This document shows positions 21,200 to 33,127 of a stretch of DNA of 64,000 bases, piece by piece. Source of the DNA: Bathynomus jamesi. Taxonomy: Eukaryota; Arthropoda; Malacostraca; Isopoda; Cirolanidae. A program made the translations under genes and the position numbers. The notes under the pieces are model-generated. The model was given only the letters and a program-made list of their open reading frames with translations, did no database searches and was not told where the DNA came from. Within the stretch, counting starts at the first letter, position 1. Each line of letters starts with the position of its first letter. The DNA lies in the NCBI GenBank assembly GCA_023014485.1, contig JAJOZX010001871.1, positions 306,501 to 370,500 on the forward strand. The letters run 5' to 3'.

Positions 21200-21755
21200 G
21201 TGGCAAATTTGGGAGTACCGAAATGGAAGACCCACCTAATCTTGGATAAGCCATATTGACATTAAAAAAAAAAATAATAACAATAAAAAATAACTCAGAA
21301 GGGGAACATGAACTCTTGCTGAGAAAAATTAAAAAGACACCAATGAAGAAACAAATATGGGATGAAAAGAAAAAAAGATCCCACAGCCAGAAATGGCAAC
21401 ACGGTTTTGGGAAGAAGAAGAAAAAGATCGGGATAAGCTGAATAAGCAGAATAATAGAGAGGAGGAGGGGGCGCGAGACGAAAGAAGCCAGAATAAAAAT
21501 GTTCATTATTGGTGTCAAGAAATAAAATTTATATTACAGTTTCAAGGTAAGAAGTTCATAAATTTCCCTTCGGTTATTAAATTTAGGTTAAATAAGCTGA
21601 CATTTCAGCTGTAATTGTTTAACAAAAGAGTATGGAAGTCCTGTTTATGGACAAATAGTTAGGCTGGTTCATCTTTGACTTAGGTCTTCCATCTCCAACG
21701 TAGCCTAGGTTGTGTTTAGGCTACTCTGGTTGGAGCAGGACCTATTTTTTCCATA
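21200..21755 (+). repeat. BEL 5' LTR
   Basis: Paired with 32580-33127. The ends are short inverted TATGG...CCATA in the 3' copy; here the first bases are changed (GTGG). It contains a purine-rich middle (GAAGAAGAAGAAAAAGATCGGG) and ends GGAGCAGGACCTATTTTTTC then CATA. Confidence 0.9.
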
Positions 21756-21762
21756 TATCAAG

Positions 21763-21780
21763 TGGTGGCCCGTGAGGGGA
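21763..21780 (+). promoter_or_regulatory. Probable BEL primer-binding site
   Basis: TGGTGGCCCGTGAGGGGA begins seven bases after the 5' LTR. Its complement would end in CCA like a mature tRNA 3' end. The tRNA type is not assigned. Confidence 0.55.
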
Positions 21781-22145
21781 AGGGTTATTTGCTGTGAAAA
21801 CCTTAACCTTGAATAAAATAAAATAAAATTAAATTAAAACAAACAAAAAAAAAAATTACGCCTTATCAAACATTTTGACATCTGAACAGAATTTATTCCA
21901 TGTTTGGCTTTTTCAAATATTTACTACATATAAATAATAATAAATTACGAAGCCCTAACTAAAAATAAAAATAAGAAATAATTCAAATACTTCAAAACTT
22001 ATCATTTGGTCATAAATGTGGTAAAATTCTAGAATAAGGGTAATCAGAAGCCTAGCCTATTTAACCAAAATAAAGCTTATTTATAGAGTTGAAAGGGTTT
22101 TAGGATTTTGGGGACTTATTTTTGGAAAAATAAAATAAACAAAAT

Positions 22146-23538
22146 ATGACTGAATGTGAAGCAATTGAGGCAAAGATTAAATCATTAAAAAGGAAGAGAT
22201 CAGCAAGGAAAGGAGTCATTACCAGGCTTTTAACTAGCTTTAATAGCAAAGAAAATCCAAATAAAAGGGATTATGATACCATTTTGGGTGGTTTAAATAG
22301 AATTAAACAGGAAATAATAATTATAGATGAGGAAATTGTTACAGAAACTGATGGGTTAAATGTTGGTGAAGAGACATATACAGCACTTTTGTGTGAACAA
22401 GAACAGAATATTTTTGAAATAGATTCTCACATAAATGAATTATATGCTGCTTTAGATAATCTACCAAATAATTTAGAGGCTACAAATCAAAGTTTGATTG
22501 AGGCCTTCAGAAATGTATCCATTTCTAATGATGACAATAAACAACTAAAAGCCAAGTTACCAACATTACAAGTACCAATATTTGAGGGTGATCGAACAAA
22601 ATTTCAGTCTTTTCTGGAAAAATTTGATCGTTTAATTGGCAACAAAGATTATATATTTGATGTTGACAAATTCAGTTATCTGCTTAATTATTTAAAGGGC
22701 CCAGCCCCAAAACTGGTTGATGCCTTACCGGCAATAGGCAGTTCGTATAAAATAGCTCTCAAATTACTAGAAAGAAATTTCCTAAATAGAAAAGAAATAG
22801 TAAATGATTTAGCAATAAAATTAAAAAAATATAAAACCAGCCAAGGATAACCATCAGGATCTGTACAATTTCTATTGTGAAATTGAATGCATGTTAGGTC
22901 ATCTACAAAATAATGACATAGATCTAGAGAAATCAGCATGGTTTATCCAAGCCATAATATTTGATTGTTTACCTACCCAAATTAGGGATATTTTCCAAAG
23001 AATAACAGGAAATACATACCCTACCCTTGGTGAAATAAGGAATGAATTTCCAAATGTTTTGTCAATGTACAAATCTTCAAAGATTGATTCACAAATAAAC
23101 CAAACAAAGATTGATTCACAAATAAACCAAACAAAGAAAATTCAAACAAAACCAAAGCCACAACCGCAACAACAACAAAAAGACAAATCAGAACAAAAAG
23201 TGATAGGTCTAACTCCTACACTACAAAATTTTAATATTACGACAGAATTTGTACGTAAGTGTAAATTTTGCTCGGCTGATGATCACAATAGCACACGATG
23301 TACTAAATATATAGACTTAGAATCCCGGATAAACAGGTGTTCTCAGTTAAACCTTTGTACTAAATGCACAGCTGCAGGACATACTAACAAAGACTGCAAA
23401 ACAAAAATAAGATTCAAATGTGTTAATTGTGGAAGTTTAAATCATGTCTCTTGTCTTTGTGATTCATTTAAAAATTCAAATAAACAAAACCCAAAGAAAA
23501 ATGAAAAAACATTTAATGGACATACTGTATATCAATAA
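22146..23538 (+). pseudogene. gag: BEL gag
   Basis: Structural protein of the retrotransposon particle. The first frame (22146-22850) has a charged coiled-coil N-terminus (IEAKIKSLKRKR...) and the gag core (LPTLQVPIFEGDRTKFQSFL). A frameshift near 22845 leads into the frame that continues to 23538. There, a short direct repeat (KIDSQINQT twice) and a Gln-rich linker precede three zinc knuckles of CX2CX4HX4C form: CKFCSADDHNSTRC, CTKCTAAGHTNKDC and CVNCGSLNHVSCLC. The zinc knuckles bind the genomic RNA. Confidence 0.9.
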
Positions 23539-23559
23539 ATAATGTCAATAAAAATTCTA

Positions 23560-23882
23560 GTGTACTCCTACCTACAATAACCTTGGATTTAAAAAATAAA
23601 AAAGGTGGGACAACTCCTATAAGATGTCTAACAGATTCTTGTTCCCAACAAACATTTGTAGATCAATCATTAGTTAATCAATTAGGCCTACAAACTCATA
23701 AAAATTAACAAGAATTGTGTATAACATCATTTGTCAAAGAAAATGAACAGAAAGAAAAATATAGTACAGTCAATTTAGATCTGGATATACCCACAGAGAA
23801 TAAAACAACAAACATAGAAGCAGTAGTCATTGAACAAGTTGGTCAACAAAAATTTAAAATACCAAATTTAAAACAAGTAATA
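23560..23882 (+). pseudogene. BEL protease region, split by LINE-3
   Basis: After gag, a frame reads CLTDSCSQQTFVDQSL, where an aspartic protease would have D-S/T-G-S; here the Gly is Cys. An in-frame stop follows (23705-23710) and the frame 23715-23882 continues to IPNLKQ. LINE-3 interrupts here. The continuation after it (27831-27967) reads YKIADRNLNDDTIDNVQMLI then GADYIHL, typical of the BEL domain after the protease. Confidence 0.75.
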
Positions 23883-24664
23883 CAACAAGCTAACATTCTA
23901 GTTAATCACTACGCAAAGATAAGTCACTTAAACAGAGACAACAACCAGAAACACGCAGACAGACAAACAGCCAGACACAAGAAAACCTACAGACTCGACA
24001 CGACCATTACACCCTTCAATACAGACCAGACCACCAAGATCATCAAAAACATTAAAAATTCGAACGCTACTGGACCAGACAACATATCTAACATACACCT
24101 TAAACACTTGGGCCCACAAGGAATACTAGCTCTCACAAATATCAGCACATATTCATATCAATACTGTATTATTCCTGATATATGGAAACAAGGTAAAATT
24201 ATTACACTACTCAAACCAAACAAGAATCCAACAGAACCAGCTTCCTATAGACCCATTACTTTACTATGCACACCTTCCAAAGTAACAGAAAGACTAATCT
24301 TACAAATTACAAACCCACACATTCCACTATCGCCTACTCAACATGGATTCAGACCTCACCACTCAACCACGACATTACTCACTAACCTCACGCAGCACAT
24401 CATGGATGGCATCAACTCCAGACGACCAGCTCAACGTACACTATTAACAACAATAGACATTAGTAAAGCATTTGATGCTATCCCACGATTCCCTCTCATA
24501 AACAAAATACTCAACACAACATGCACAATAACACCAAAAGGTGGCTGAGCAACTATCTTTCAGGAAGATACTCATATGTCACATTTAATGGCAAGTCATC
24601 CAAAAACAAGCTTTTTCCGAACGGGTCCCTCAAGGCTCTGTTCTCTCACCAACACTCTTCAACT
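23883..24664 (+). pseudogene. LINE-3 reverse transcriptase, first part
   Basis: The linker and the N-terminal half of the RT, in frame with the upstream BEL frame by chance. Shows TGPDNISNIHLKHLGPQG, YRPITLLCTPSKVTERL, QHGFRPHHSTTTLLTNL and TTIDISKAFDAIPRF. A frame break near 24520 follows. The RT resumes after T2 at about 26646. Confidence 0.88.
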
Positions 24665-24671
24665 TATACAT

Positions 24672-26637
24672 TAGGGTGTCTCTTATTTTCGACGTGTTGA
24701 TTTTTTTAGGTTGCGCCCCCTCAACCAGTTCCATTGGTTGAAAAAACATCACATATAAAATGTTTTTTGGATTGAACAATTTTTAGAGGTCGCCCCCGCT
24801 TATTAAATTTCATAAAATATAGCTATTATTTATGCAATTAATATTTGAAATTACTAGCAGTTGTCAAGTATACTAAACATATGTTTTTAATTAATTAATC
24901 ATCATATTTATGATGAATTCAATTAAATGAATATTTGTTTCGATACAACAGCTTCAAACCCGGGTCAATATAGTGGAGCCTGTGCTCTCATCGAAGCAAA
25001 ATTGGGACATGATGTTTTGTACTTGCCTTATAGACACCATGTTTTAGATTTATTGTTGGGAGCTGCATTTGAAGCAACATTGGGATCTACATCAACTGGT
25101 CCAGAGATATTGATCTTTAAGCGTTTTCGTGACAATTGGACTTCTGTTGATCAAAGCCAGTTCCAAACAGGTGAGACAGACACGATTACTAAAGAAGCAA
25201 TTATCCAGTCTAAAACTGAACTAATTCAGTTTGCTAGATCCCAGGCACCTATGCTACGGGATGACTATCAAGAACTTTTGGATCTGTCCATCACCTTTCT
25301 TGGAGGTGTCCCCAATAAAGGCATCAAGTTTCGTGCACCAGGTGCCATGCATCGAGCTCGCTGGATGTCCAAAGCGCTCTATTCTATCAAGATGTGGCTT
25401 TTTCGAAACCAGTTCAAGATGACTAAGACTGAAGAACGAGGAATTCGAGATCTTTCCCTTTTTTCTGTTCTCATCTATATGAAGGCTTGGACAACATCCT
25501 CACTCCCTATTGAAACCCGATTTAATGACTGGCTCCTTATGAGGTCATTGATTAATTATCCTAACAAAAAGATTTCTGATGCAACTAAAAAAAAGCTCTC
25601 TAACCACTTATGGTACCTGTCTGAAGAAGCAGTTGGTCTTGCTTTCTTTGATGAGCGAATTACTACAGATGTAAAGAAACGCATGGTAAAGGCATTAGAA
25701 GATGAGTCCACTGATAGACCACCCAAGCGTCCTCGGATTCCTGAATCGACCTTCTGCTCTGGTGAAGGACTACACCAACTTGTTACAAGAAATACTAGAG
25801 AATTCTTTACTAAGCTGAATTTGCCAGAAGGATTTCTGAACAAGGCACCCAGCACTTGGACATCCAACTGTGAATATTTAAGGGCCAGAGCTATTGTTGC
25901 AGCTCTATCTGTTGTAAATGACCGGGCAGAACGTGCAGTAGCTTTAGTTCAAGAGCTGAATAAGAAATTGACAGTGGGGGAAGAGCAGCTCCAGTTCCTG
26001 CTCCAAATTGTTGCAAAACACCGCCAGAGTCACCCAGTTCCATCAAAAACTGTTCTTCTCAAAAAATAACCATCAATGAGGTCGCACCTTAAAATACACC
26101 ATATTGTATAATCATTGTATATTAAATAAATGTTGTATAAGGAAATAATGCTAATTAAAGTAATTAAAGTATGTAAATAGCACTGGCATTTTGAATTTAT
26201 CTCTATATAATAAACTAATGGTTTTTTTTGTAGCAATGCTTCATTGCTGATTGTATATAAAAAAAGAGCCAGGAAGGATTTTGGATAGGAGAAAAAGGAT
26301 TGGGATAAAGAAGGATTGAGGACCAAAGGATGGATTATAACAACATCAAGGATAGGTTAGAAAAGGATCAATGATAAATAAGAAGGCCTATACTTATAAA
26401 AACGAATCAAACTAAAAAAAGAAGGAAGGAATTATGTGTATAATGAGCATAATCATATGTCAGGAGCTATTATGCCATGGTCACCATTTTTATTAGCCGG
26501 GGGCGACCCCTAAATATGAACCAATTTGTGTCAAACTTTCAAGTTTTAGTTTTGATGCTAAATGGAACTATTTTAGGGGGCGCAGATAAAAATACTTCAA
26601 CATTTCAATGTTTGACTACCCAATAAGAAACACCCTA
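24672..26637 (+). mobile_element. T2: TAGGGT-ended hAT-like transposon
   Basis: A 1966-bp element with perfect 8-bp TSDs TTATACAT (24664-24671 and 26638-26645). The uninterrupted target is seen in LINE-2 as CAACTTATACATGCATGAC (inverted). The ends are TAGGGTGTCTCTTATT and, inverted, TAGGGTGTTTCTTATT. A GCGCCCCCT-type block lies about 40 bases in on each side. It carries an open transposase frame that lacks the N-terminal third, so it may be a deletion derivative. Confidence 0.92.
24927..26069 (+). CDS. T2 transposase (hAT-like), N-terminally short
   Basis: Intact frame of 380 codons. FDTTASN (Asp at residue 6), GACALIEAKLG, YRHHVLDLL (the R/C-x-x-H position, residues 36-38), a 'STSTGPEILIFKRFRDNW' block, RDDYQELLDLSITFLGGVPN, FRAPGAMHRARWMSKALYSI, LWYLSEEAVGLAFFD and VNDRAERAVALV (Glu at about 336). 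The same order is found in T1 and T3. Compared with T3 it lacks the first several hundred residues, including the LHWDGK region, so activity is doubtful. The function is inferred from the TSD and inverted repeats and from the D / xxH / E order. Confidence 0.8.
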   Translation: MNICFDTTASNPGQYSGACALIEAKLGHDVLYLPYRHHVLDLLLGAAFEATLGSTSTGPEILIFKRFRDNWTSVDQSQFQTGETDTITKEAIIQSKTELIQFARSQAPMLRDDYQELLDLSITFLGGVPNKGIKFRAPGAMHRARWMSKALYSIKMWLFRNQFKMTKTEERGIRDLSLFSVLIYMKAWTTSSLPIETRFNDWLLMRSLINYPNKKISDATKKKLSNHLWYLSEEAVGLAFFDERITTDVKKRMVKALEDESTDRPPKRPRIPESTFCSGEGLHQLVTRNTREFFTKLNLPEGFLNKAPSTWTSNCEYLRARAIVAALSVVNDRAERAVALVQELNKKLTVGEEQLQFLLQIVAKHRQSHPVPSKTVLLKK

Positions 26638-26645
26638 TTATACAT

Positions 26646-27813
26646 GCATGACATTCCAACACCCATAGATAACAAGCTTACCTTATCATCATATGCAGAT
26701 GACATCACTCTAACATCCACCCACAACAACATCGACACCGCTACAAATAACCTACAAACATACATTAACAGTATACAAGACTGGCTCACACACAATAGAC
26801 TCAAAGTAGCGCCCACAAAATCAACCATCACCTTGCTTACAAGCAACACAAAAGAACACCAGGTAATTCCTCAGCTTACACTAAACAACATCAACATTCC
26901 ACACACTCATAGGACCAAAATACTTGGGGTCACATACAACACATCATTATCTTTTGCAAACCACATTCAGGACATTAAAAACAAATGTACGTCAAGACTT
27001 AACACGCTTAGGGTACTAACAGGCACAAACTTTGGACACCAGCAGGAAACAACATCACTCATATACAAACAATATATTCGCTCAGTTATGGACTATGCTA
27101 GCCCATGCTGGGCACCCATTATCTCAAACACACACATAAACACCTTACAGACAATATAAAACAACGCACTTCGTATCATTACAGGATGCACTCAAACAAC
27201 ACCAATAGAACACCTGCACACAGAAACAAAAATACTGAAAGTTAGGGAACATTTAGACATGAGGGGAACACAATTCATGGCAGCAGCGACAACTAACCCA
27301 CAACACCCTTGCCACTACATGTACAATCATGCACCAACACCTCGCACCATTAAGGTAACACCAGAGAGACATTATAACCAAATACTCCATTCCATACCAC
27401 GCCCCACAGACATCACACAGTACAGAAAACACATACACACACACCTAACCCACAAAGCACTGACACGAATCGGTCCGAATGCGGTTCTAGGTGCGAAGCC
27501 GCCACCCATTAACAGGTCAGAGATCAGCCTGAGCAGATCGGATCGAGTTAACTTAGCACGATTCCGATGTGAACATCACCCCAACTTACGGACATATAAA
27601 CACAGACTAGACAACTCCATAGACGACACCTTCCACCAGTGCCAGGGGACACCACAAACAATTGAAAACATTATGACAGACTGTGCCGCTCTAGCACAAC
27701 AACGAACACAAGACAACATCACTAGTGCGCTGAACCTCTGGTCCACTCCGGAGAGGGCGATCGGTTACCTGCGTGCCGCCGGCTTGCTCGATCAGGGTGG
27801 GCTGATCGGCTAA
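26646..27813 (+). pseudogene. LINE-3 reverse transcriptase second part and C-terminus
   Basis: Continuation of the RT after T2. Shows LSSYADDITLT (catalytic YADD), NSIQDWLTHNRLKVAPTKS, SPCWAPIISNTHIN, then a stop at 27159 and a second open frame, 27259-27813. That frame keeps the C-terminus: LARFRCEHHPNLRTYKHRLD and HQCQGTPQTIENIMTDCA, ending GLLDQGGLIG. The Cys/His motif is the best-preserved copy in the window and shows what the decayed ends of LINE-1 and LINE-2 encode. Confidence 0.87.
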
Positions 27814-27967
27814 ACAACAAGAACAACAACTTAAAAAGCAATATAAAATTGCAGATAGAAATTTAAATGATGATACAATAGATAATGTTCAAATGTTAAT
27901 TGGAGCTGATTATATTCACTTAATTCAGAAGGGCATAGTCAGAATAGGAGATGGGATTGCTCTAGAT

Positions 27968-28711
27968 CAGGGGTGGGGAACCTGCAACCTTAAGGCCGCA
28001 TGCGGCCTTCTGGGTCATCAAGTGCGGCCTTCTGCGGCTTATCGAGATAAATCTTAATTTATATAAAAACCATGAATTCCAAGCAGTTATAATAATATAT
28101 AACAGAATATAACTACTGAACTGATTTTGAAAAGCATGATATCACCCTGAAACTAGCTTTTCAACCTCACTTAGTTGATGTATCAAAGGCACCAGAAGAG
28201 TTACAAATGGAGCTTATTGAGTTGTCTGAAGATAATATCCTGAAATCTCTGTTTGATAGTAAGGAAGATCCCGTTGAAATTTGGAAAAAGGCGGTTGAAT
28301 ACCCTCGCCTTCGCGAACATGCTCGCCGATTGATTTCGTGCTTTTCTACGACATACCGTTGTGAATCCACATTCTCATACTTGACACAAATCAAGAATTC
28401 GTTGAGAACACAGATGACAGATGAGCATCTGGAGGACCAATTAAAACTTAAAACCTCCATGTTAGAACCCGATATCACAATGTTGTCTCACCAGAAGCAA
28501 TCTCAAAGCAGTCATTAAATTATTAAAAAGGTAAGTGAATAAATTATTCGTCTTCAAATGCATGTATACTCCCTGCTAGCTATTAATTTAAATAATATTA
28601 ACAAAAGGTTTAAAATTACTGTAAAAAATAGTCACACTTATTGACTGCGGCCTCATTGAGGGCGGCAAATTTCAATGTGGCCTTCACACATAAAAAGGTT
28701 CCCCACCCCTG
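27968..28711 (+). mobile_element. Non-autonomous hAT transposon
   Basis: A 744-bp element with perfect 8-bp TSD CTCTAGAT (27960-27967 and 28712-28719). The ends CAGGGGTGGGGAACC and GGTTCCCCACCCCTG are perfect inverted repeats, followed by GCGGCC-rich sub-terminal motifs. Only the C-terminus of a transposase remains. It interrupts the BEL pol, which resumes with DTHWGYSTGTHR. Confidence 0.95.
28207..28518 (+). pseudogene. hAT transposase C-terminal dimerisation region
   Basis: A 103-codon frame with CFSTTYRCESTFSYLTQIKN, the hAT C-terminal signature (the ER/ES-FS position), followed by LRTQMTDEHLEDQLKLKTS. The catalytic core is absent, so the element depends on a full copy elsewhere. It resembles the GTF2IRD2/ZBED-type hAT group. 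Confidence 0.85.
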
Positions 28712-28795
28712 CTCTAGATACTCACTGGGGATACTCCACTGGGACACATAGATAAATATAAAATAATGAAAAATAAAAATATATGACTAACAAAC

Positions 28796-30547
28796 TTGCC
28801 CTATTATGACAAGGTCTTACACAACTCAAATAATGACATAAATACTGAAATATTAAATAAATCATTAACAACTGAAGAATTAGATAAAGGTGTACAACAG
28901 CTCTGGCTATTAGAGTCAGTGGGGGTGCAAGATGGTGATCATACAGATGAAAATCAATTAATGGTTGAAAATTTTGAAAACACCATCATGTATGAAAATG
29001 GCCATTGTTCAATTGAACTACCTTGGAAGATCAATAGTCCAAAATTAAATGATAATCTAAAGGTAGCTAAAGGTCATCTCTATAATTTGATGAAAAGATT
29101 AAAAAATGACAAGAGAATTAAAATGTATGATGATGTTTTCAAGGACCAGTTAGAAAAAGGTTTCATTGAGGAAGTTAAAGATCACCCCTTTAAAAAAGAC
29201 AACTGCCATTATCTTACTCACACAGGAGTCTATAGAAAGGATGCACCCACAACAAAACTTAGAGTTGTGTATAACTGTAGTCTTAAAGATGGCAATAAGC
29301 ATAGCTTGAACGACTGTCTCATAGAGGGGCCTAATCTTATTTCAGACCTTGTAAAAATCCTTCTAAGATTTAGATTAGATGACTATGCAGTTCAAAGTGA
29401 TATAAGCAAAGCTTTTTTGAGAATTCATCTGAAAAATAACTATGACAAAGATCAACTAAGATTCTTGTGGTTTAATGATCCATATGACTTAAATAAAGGG
29501 TTTAAAACATTTAAATTTAATGTGGTTTTGTTTGGAGCAAATGCAAGTCCTAGTTTACTGGCTTTAACCATCAAACATCACTTAAATTTGTATGATGAAA
29601 ATGATTTAACTGTTCAATTCTTGAAAGATCACTTCTATGTAGATAACCTTGTAGGATCAACCCAAACAGAGTCAGAATTAAATGAAGTTTACATAAAAGC
29701 AGATAAAATAATGAAAGAAGGTAATTTTGAATTAAGAGAGTGGATCACAAATAATGAGAGACTAAATCAAAAAATAAAATCAGAAGACAAAGGATTGACA
29801 GAACCAACAAACAGGGTGAAAACATTAGGCATGATCTGGGATTTGAACTCAGATTCTAAAGTTCATGATTCACTCTGCACAAAAGGCTACACCTTAGATA
29901 CAACAGCTAACACAAAAAGAAAAATCTTATCCGAAAGTTCAAAAATATTTGATCCTATGGGTTTACTCCTTCCTTCTACTATCAGATCCAGGGTTCTTTT
30001 ACAAGAATTTTGGAAATAGAAAGTAGACTGGGATGATCCTATAACCAATAAACAACAAGATAGCTGGAAAAGGTTAGCTAAAGATCTCAATAAACTACAA
30101 AACATAAATATTCCCAGAGTTTGTGGACACAGAGATACACCTCAAACCTTGCATGTATTTGGCGATGCCAGTGAAAAGGTGTATGGCTGTTGCGCTTACC
30201 TTGTAGGTGAGGTTGGCAGCCATTTGATCTATGCCAAGGGGAAAGTAACACCCTTAAAACAAAAGAAAACTATTCCTCAACTTGAACTACTTGCAGGTTA
30301 TCAAGCTGTAAAAATAACAGTATTTCTCCATGAAGTCTATCATGATGTAAACATCACAACTACATATATTTGGCTTGACAGTCAAATCTGCTTGGCATGG
30401 ATCAACTCTGATGAGTTAAACTCAAAAAACATCTTTGTCCGTAACAGATTAAGAGACATTAAAGAAGCTAGACAAAATTTGAACCTTCAGATACATTCCA
30501 ACAAAACAAAATCCTGCAGACTTTCTTACAAGAGGATTATCCTGTAA
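28796..30547 (+). pseudogene. pol: BEL reverse transcriptase and RNase H
   Basis: RT frame 28796-30019: LRVVYNCSLKDGNKHSLNDC, SDISKAFLRIHLK (motif A), VLFGANASPSLLALTIKHH and HFYVDNLVGS (YVDN at the YxDD site). EGNFELREW and KIFDPMGLLLP are BEL-typical. A stop at 30017-30019 separates it from RNase H (30149-30547: FGDASEKVYG, IPQLELLAG, IWLDSQICLAWI with the catalytic Asp/Glu residues). A frameshift ends that frame near 30510. It makes the cDNA and removes the RNA template. Confidence 0.9.
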
Positions 30548-30605
30548 ATTACTAAAATCCAACAAAAATTGGTTTCATGGACCTGAATTCATTCAGGATG
30601 AAACA

Positions 30606-32364
30606 ATGTGGCCAGCAGAACAAATTAATGTAAAACTTAACATGATAACCACAAATAAAGTTGAGCCACTATTAGATTATAACAGTTATTCTGACTTTGG
30701 CAAACTTGTAAGGGTAACATCTTACTGTCTCAGATTCATTCACAACTGTTTAAAGAAAATAAATAAACAAAGAAATAATGATAATGAAATGTATACAAGT
30801 CTAACTACCAAATATTGGATTAACCACATACAACAAATAGAATACAAAAATGAAATAGATTTTCTAACAATTGGTAAACAAATGAACAAAGTACCCTCTG
30901 TGGTAATAAACTTGAATCTTTACATTGACAAAGATGGCTTATTAAGATGTAAGGGTAGATTAAACAAATCACAAATCACATATAACAGTAAACAACCCCT
31001 TCTTCTTCCTAGGTTCCACTACATTACAACCCTAATTATTAGAGAGAAACACAATGAACTTTATCACATGGGTGTTCCACAAACATTAAATGCCATTAGA
31101 AAGTTGTATTGGATACCCAAAGGCAGAATGACTGTAAAGACAGTTTTGAATAACTGTGTCACCTGCAAAAGGATTCATTCCAGATCTTTCAGGAAGACCA
31201 ATCCTCCTGATTTGCCAACAGAGAGAGTCACCTTTAATAGGCCTTTTGAAACAGTTGGCATAGACTATACAGGAAGTTTGACTGTTGGTCTGGGAACAAC
31301 ATAACAAAAAATGTACATCATATTTTACACATGTTCATCTTCTAGAGCAGTCAGCTTAGACATAGTGAGTGATCTCTCTGCAGAATCATTTGTCTATAGC
31401 TTTAGAAGATTTTGTGCTAAGCATTCTGTACCCAAAATTGTTTGGACAGATAATGCAACCTATTTCAAGGCTGGTGAAAACCAAATAAATGACATATTAC
31501 AAAATTCACATACCATAACATATCTACAAAATAACAAAATAAAATGGAAATACATCCCTGTTGCATCACCATGGTATGGAGCAATCTGGGAAAGGAATAT
31601 CCAAACAATAAAGAATTGCCTAAAGAAATCAATAGGTAAAAAACAAATTGAATTCTTTGAACTTCTCACTCTCATTAGTGAAATTGAGAATGTTGTCAAT
31701 AGCAGACCTCTTACTTATGTAGGGGATAATATTAATGATGTAGAGCCTCTCCCCCAAATCATTTGATTAAGGGAGAAGTCATTAACCTTCTACCTGATTA
31801 CAATATCTCCTTGGTGATAATCATGATTTGCAAAATAGATTATCACAAATAACAAATATAAAACAAAATTTAAAAGCAAAATTTAAAAAGCAATGGAGTG
31901 ATGAATACCTTGTTGGGTTGAGAGAAAGACATAAATATATACAAAACAAAGACTGGGTTAATAAAATTAGGGTAGGAGATGTAGTTCTAATTAGACAAAA
32001 TACACCAAGACAGTGTTGGCCATTAGGTAGAGTTTTAGAACTAAAAACTGGGGAAGATGGATTAACCAGGGTTGTAAAACTTAAAACTGCTTCAGGTGAA
32101 ACTATAAGAGATGTATCACTCTTATACCCCCTAGAAGTAGGACCAACTACTGTTAACAAAAATGATCAAGATGATGAATCTATAATAGATTCTGATGATG
32201 ATCAAAATTTGACCCAAACTATACCAAACCTAACCTGTTCAATAAATGATGTAACTAGTCCTACTACTACAATAACCTATACCACAAATAGTAGACCACA
32301 ACGTTCAACTGCTCTACGAGCTAGGCAGATGTTACAACAAAAGATAAGGGCTGGAGTATTGTAA
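30606..32364 (+). pseudogene. BEL integrase and C-terminal domain
   Basis: Frame 30606-31304 has the HHCC zinc site (KHNELYHMG...NNCVTCKR) and FETVGIDYTG (first Asp). An in-frame stop at 31302-31304 precedes frame 31311-31766 with IVWTDNATYF (second Asp) and PWYGAIWERNIQTIK (Glu). A frameshift leads to 31828-32364, the domain that follows integrase in BEL elements (KDWVNKIRVGDVVLIRQ, WPLGRVLEL). A Ser/Thr-rich tail ends the protein. It joins cDNA to the genome; this copy is broken at two points. Confidence 0.9.
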
Positions 32365-32579
32365 TATTTCCTATGGAAAATAAACTAAAATGCAACACCC
32401 TTTCATTTTGAAAAGGGTGAGGACTTTATAAAATGCTACACTTTTTATATTAAAAAGTGAGGAAAAACAAAAATGGAATAACAAATAAAACAAATATAGG
32501 TAATCTAAGATGGGTTAACAAATATTAAAGAAAAAATTGGGTTTCACATGCAATTTTTCCTTTCTGGCTGGCCCCAATG
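32365..32579. other. BEL 3' untranslated region
   Basis: Short AT-rich stretch between the pol stop and the 3' LTR, with two imperfect hairpins (CACCCTTTCATTTTGAAAAGGGTG and the like near 32395-32460). No clear polypurine tract is seen immediately before the LTR. Confidence 0.5.
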
Positions 32580-33127
32580 TATGGAAAATTTGGGAGTACC
32601 GAAATGGAAGACCCACCTAATCTTGGATAAGCCATATTGACATTAAAAAAATAATAATAATAAAAAATAACTCAGAAGGAGAACATGAACTCTTGCTGAG
32701 AAAAATTAAAAAGACACCAACGAAGAAACAAATATGGGATGAAAAGAAAAAAAGATCCCATGGCTAGAAATAGCAACACGGTTTTAAGAAGAAGAAAAAG
32801 ATCGGGATAAGCAGAATAAAGGGCGAGAAGCTGAATAAGAAGGAGACAGCGCGACGGAAAAAGCCGGAATAAAAATGTTTTAGTGGTGTCAAGAGATAAA
32901 ATTATAACAGTTTCAAGGTAAGAAGTTCATAAATTTCCCTTCGGTTATTAAATTTAGGTTAAATAAGCTGACATTTCAGCTGTAATTGTTTAACAAAAGA
33001 GTATGGAAGTCCTGTTTATGGACAAATAGTTAGGCTGGTTCATCTTTGGCCTAGGTCTTCCATCTCCAACGTAGCCTAGGTTGTGTTTAGGCTACTCTGG
33101 TTGGAGCAGGACCTATTTTTTTCCATA
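32580..33127 (+). repeat. BEL 3' LTR
   Basis: Begins TATGGAAAATTTGGGAG and ends TTTTTTTCCATA. It pairs with 21200-21755 and has small deletions relative to it. It is followed by GACAG. Confidence 0.92.

Larger units (their letters stand above)
23883..27830 (+). mobile_element. LINE-3: Jockey/I-like LINE copy inside BEL
   Basis: A plus-strand, 5'-truncated copy of the LINE-1/LINE-2 family. The 5' junction lies at CAACAAGCTAAC and the 3' end is a degenerate (CAA)n after the stop codon. The flanks, TTAAAACAAGTAATA on the left and TTAAAAAGCAATATA on the right, look like an imperfect TSD of about 15 bp. T2 interrupts it at 24672-26637. Confidence 0.88.
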
